Source: Actinomycetota bacterium (lineage in GTDB: Bacteria > Actinomycetota > Acidimicrobiia > Spongiisociales > UBA5794). Taken from it: DNA of 7,344 nucleotides. The stretch is from NCBI GenBank assembly GCA_003648875.1, contig QMQC01000081.1:1-7344 (forward strand). Reading direction: 5' to 3'. A program made the translations under genes and the position numbers. Each line of letters opens with the position of its first letter. Position 1 is the first letter of the stretch. This document shows positions 6,628-7,344 of this stretch, in pieces. The notes below the pieces were generated by a model. It worked only from the letters and a program-made list of their open reading frames with translations, did not search any database and was not told the origin of the DNA.

Positions 6628-6745
6628 AGTTCACAGTCTTCAGTTCACAGTTCTTAGTCAGCGGCCGGCAATCAGCCGAGAGCAGGATCGTTTCAGCACA
6701 CGAGATCAACTGCGAGTGCTGACTGTGAACTGAAGACTGTCAACT
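6628..6745. repeat. Long inverted repeat built of opposed heptamer arrays
   Basis: The left arm 6628-6650 and right arm 6723-6745 pair at 22 of 23 positions, with an 18-bp perfect core ACAGTCTTCAGTTCACAG (6633-6650). A 7-bp unit TTCTTAG (6651-6657) is extra on the left, and pairing then resumes with TCAGC (6658-6662) / GCTGA (6718-6722). Both arms consist of 7-bp units: TTCACAG, TCTTCAG, TTCACAG, TTCTTAG on the left and CTGTGAA, CTGAAGA, CTGTCAA, CTCCTAA on the right. The extra left unit is exactly one heptamer, indicating unit-wise gain or loss. A 55-bp centre (6663-6717) separates the arms. It starts six bases after the regulator stop and may work as a transcription barrier in both directions, or be a non-autonomous repeat. 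Confidence 0.75.
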
Positions 6746-6912
6746 CCTAACTGCTTTAGGGCCAAAGGTCACTGCCGTGCCGATCGAAAGGGTCAGCTGA
6801 GACGGCCCAAAAGACACTCTCAACAGTGCATTCGCCACTACTTCCACAGGCTGCCATTCCATATGTTGTCCGCATGGCAAGTCAACGCCGCGTAAGAGGT
6901 GGCGAACTGACC
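6746..6912 (+). other. Gene-free region upstream of the lipoprotein gene, with alternative RNA stems
   Basis: No ORF is credible here. GGGCC (6759-6763) can pair with GGCCC (6804-6808), while GCCGT (6774-6778) can pair with ACGGC (6802-6806). The 3' partners overlap, so the stems exclude one another. Both would enclose GATC-GAAAG-GGTC (6782-6794). A promoter for the next gene is expected in 6820-6900, but I see only weak matches, such as TATGTT within CATATGTT near 6860. It matches no riboswitch consensus I know. Confidence 0.3.
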
Positions 6913-6922
6913 AAGGAGGTCA
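6908..6922 (+). promoter_or_regulatory. Strong Shine-Dalgarno inside a small hairpin, lipoprotein gene
   Basis: AAGGAGGT (6913-6920) is a full-length Shine-Dalgarno seven bases before ATG 6928 and decides that start. It lies in TGACC-AAGGA-GGTCA (6908-6922), a 5-bp stem with a 5-base loop that occupies part of the site. Confidence 0.6.
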
Positions 6923-6927
6923 TACAT

Positions 6928-7344
6928 ATGCGGACCAAGAGCAGATGGCTCGTGTTCGTGTTCGTGATGGTTCTGGTCGCCGCGGCATGCACCAGTTCAG
7001 ATACTGGCGACACCTCGACGACGCAGCCGCCACCAACCACATCAACGACGATGGGAACGACAACTACCGAGGCACCACCGACAACCGAGGCACCACCGAC
7101 AACCGAGGCACCACCGACAACCGAGGCACCATCCCGGCCGGAGGGGCGATATTTGGATGCTCCGGTTGCGGCGATCACGGTTGATGGTGATCCTTCGGAT
7201 TGGGACATGATCCCTGGTCTTGCGATCACACTTGAGCCGATCGTTGATCATGCGGACGACGACCTTGAGAACAAGGACGTCACGATCAAGATGGCGTACG
7301 ACGAAGAGTTCGTCTACTCGCTGTTCACCGTTGTTGACGACTAC
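6928..7344 (+). CDS. Secreted lipoprotein with Thr/Pro linker and CBM9/EB_dh-like domain, partial
   Basis: Surface-anchored protein; 139 codons are visible and the C-terminus is beyond the right edge. Residues 1-20 form a lipoprotein signal: basic MRTKSR, a hydrophobic core, then VAAAC with the lipidated Cys21. Residues 22-70 are a low-complexity Thr/Pro linker with TTEAPP repeated from 46 to 69, a style frequent in acidimicrobial and related actinobacterial exported proteins. From about residue 78 a folded domain starts: ITVDGDPSDWDMIPG and IKMAYDEEFVYSLFTVVDD follow the pattern of beta-sandwich domains of the CBM9/ethylbenzene-dehydrogenase haem-binding group (DGxxxDW, then a 'visible in the mature fold' YDEEFVY strand). 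Ligand (sugar or haem) cannot be told. Strong ribosome site at 6913-6920. It might be controlled by the two-component pair upstream; that is inference. Confidence 0.88.
   Translation, partial: MRTKSRWLVFVFVMVLVAAACTSSDTGDTSTTQPPPTTSTTMGTTTTEAPPTTEAPPTTEAPPTTEAPSRPEGRYLDAPVAAITVDGDPSDWDMIPGLAITLEPIVDHADDDLENKDVTIKMAYDEEFVYSLFTVVDDY
7066..7131 (+). repeat. 18-bp in-frame tandem repeat coding for TTEAPP
   Basis: The unit ACCGAGGCACCACCGACA occurs three times exactly (7066-7083, 7084-7101, 7102-7119), followed by a partial fourth copy (7120-7131). It encodes the six-residue linker unit TTEAPP. The copies are identical even at third positions, so the array is recent or being homogenised. Copy-number change would lengthen or shorten the linker in frame by six residues. 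Confidence 0.9.

Noticed and set aside
6759..6810. Possible c-di-GMP-I (GEMM) riboswitch because of CGAAAG between short stems
   Set aside because: The conserved GGGACGCAAAGCC segment and the second hairpin are not present; only the tetraloop-like hairpin matches.
6791..6815. GCTGAGAC, resembling the TPP riboswitch core
   Set aside because: The companion TPP segments (the CUGAUC...GCGUAGGGA part) are absent and the downstream gene is not thiamine-related.
6945..7184. 79-codon overlapping ORF in another frame, with DNRGTT repeats
   Set aside because: It is an out-of-frame reading of the 18-bp linker repeat; the real frame has lipobox, ribosome site and a recognisable domain.

Overview
The window looks like chromosomal DNA from a GC-rich actinobacterium. 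Acidimicrobiia is my best guess, because of the Thr/Pro linker (TTEAPP repeats) in the last gene's lipoprotein, the GC-rich codon use, good Shine-Dalgarno sites and a likely leaderless short ORF. The lineage is inference. I see no phage, IS, CRISPR, tRNA or rRNA genes.

Layout. At 1-680 (minus) is the N-terminal two thirds of tryptophanyl-tRNA synthetase (trpS), running off the left edge. A 223-253 bp divergent intergenic region follows, then cimA ((R)-citramalate synthase, 934-2520, plus). After a 153 bp gap with short heptameric repeats comes a 646-residue S9-family serine peptidase (2674-4614). Then a NarL/DegS-type sensor histidine kinase (4656-5993) overlaps its response regulator (5990-6622) by ATGA. 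A 305 bp gap holds a long inverted repeat built of heptamers and a structured stretch. The window ends inside a lipoprotein gene (6928 onward) with a tandemly repeated Thr/Pro linker and a DPSDW-type binding domain.

The most interesting signal is in the cimA leader. A sigma70-like promoter (790-818) would start transcription almost exactly at an 11-codon ORF (827-862) encoding MQTTSTTIIMN, with four Thr and two adjacent Ile codons. Its stop codon abuts the first of two strong back-to-back hairpins (861-887, 889-917) that end just before the cimA ribosome binding site. Citramalate synthase makes the 2-ketobutyrate precursor of isoleucine without threonine, so a Thr/Ile-coded leader peptide fits ribosome-mediated attenuation of cimA, analogous to the E. 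coli thr leader. No U-tract follows the hairpins, so the mechanism (terminator or translational switch) is open.

A second theme is a family of degenerate 7-bp repeats in intergenic DNA: four copies across the cimA stop codon, three about 40 bp further on, and two opposed arrays forming a long stem after the response regulator. They resemble the short tandemly repeated (STRR-like) heptamers known from cyanobacteria.
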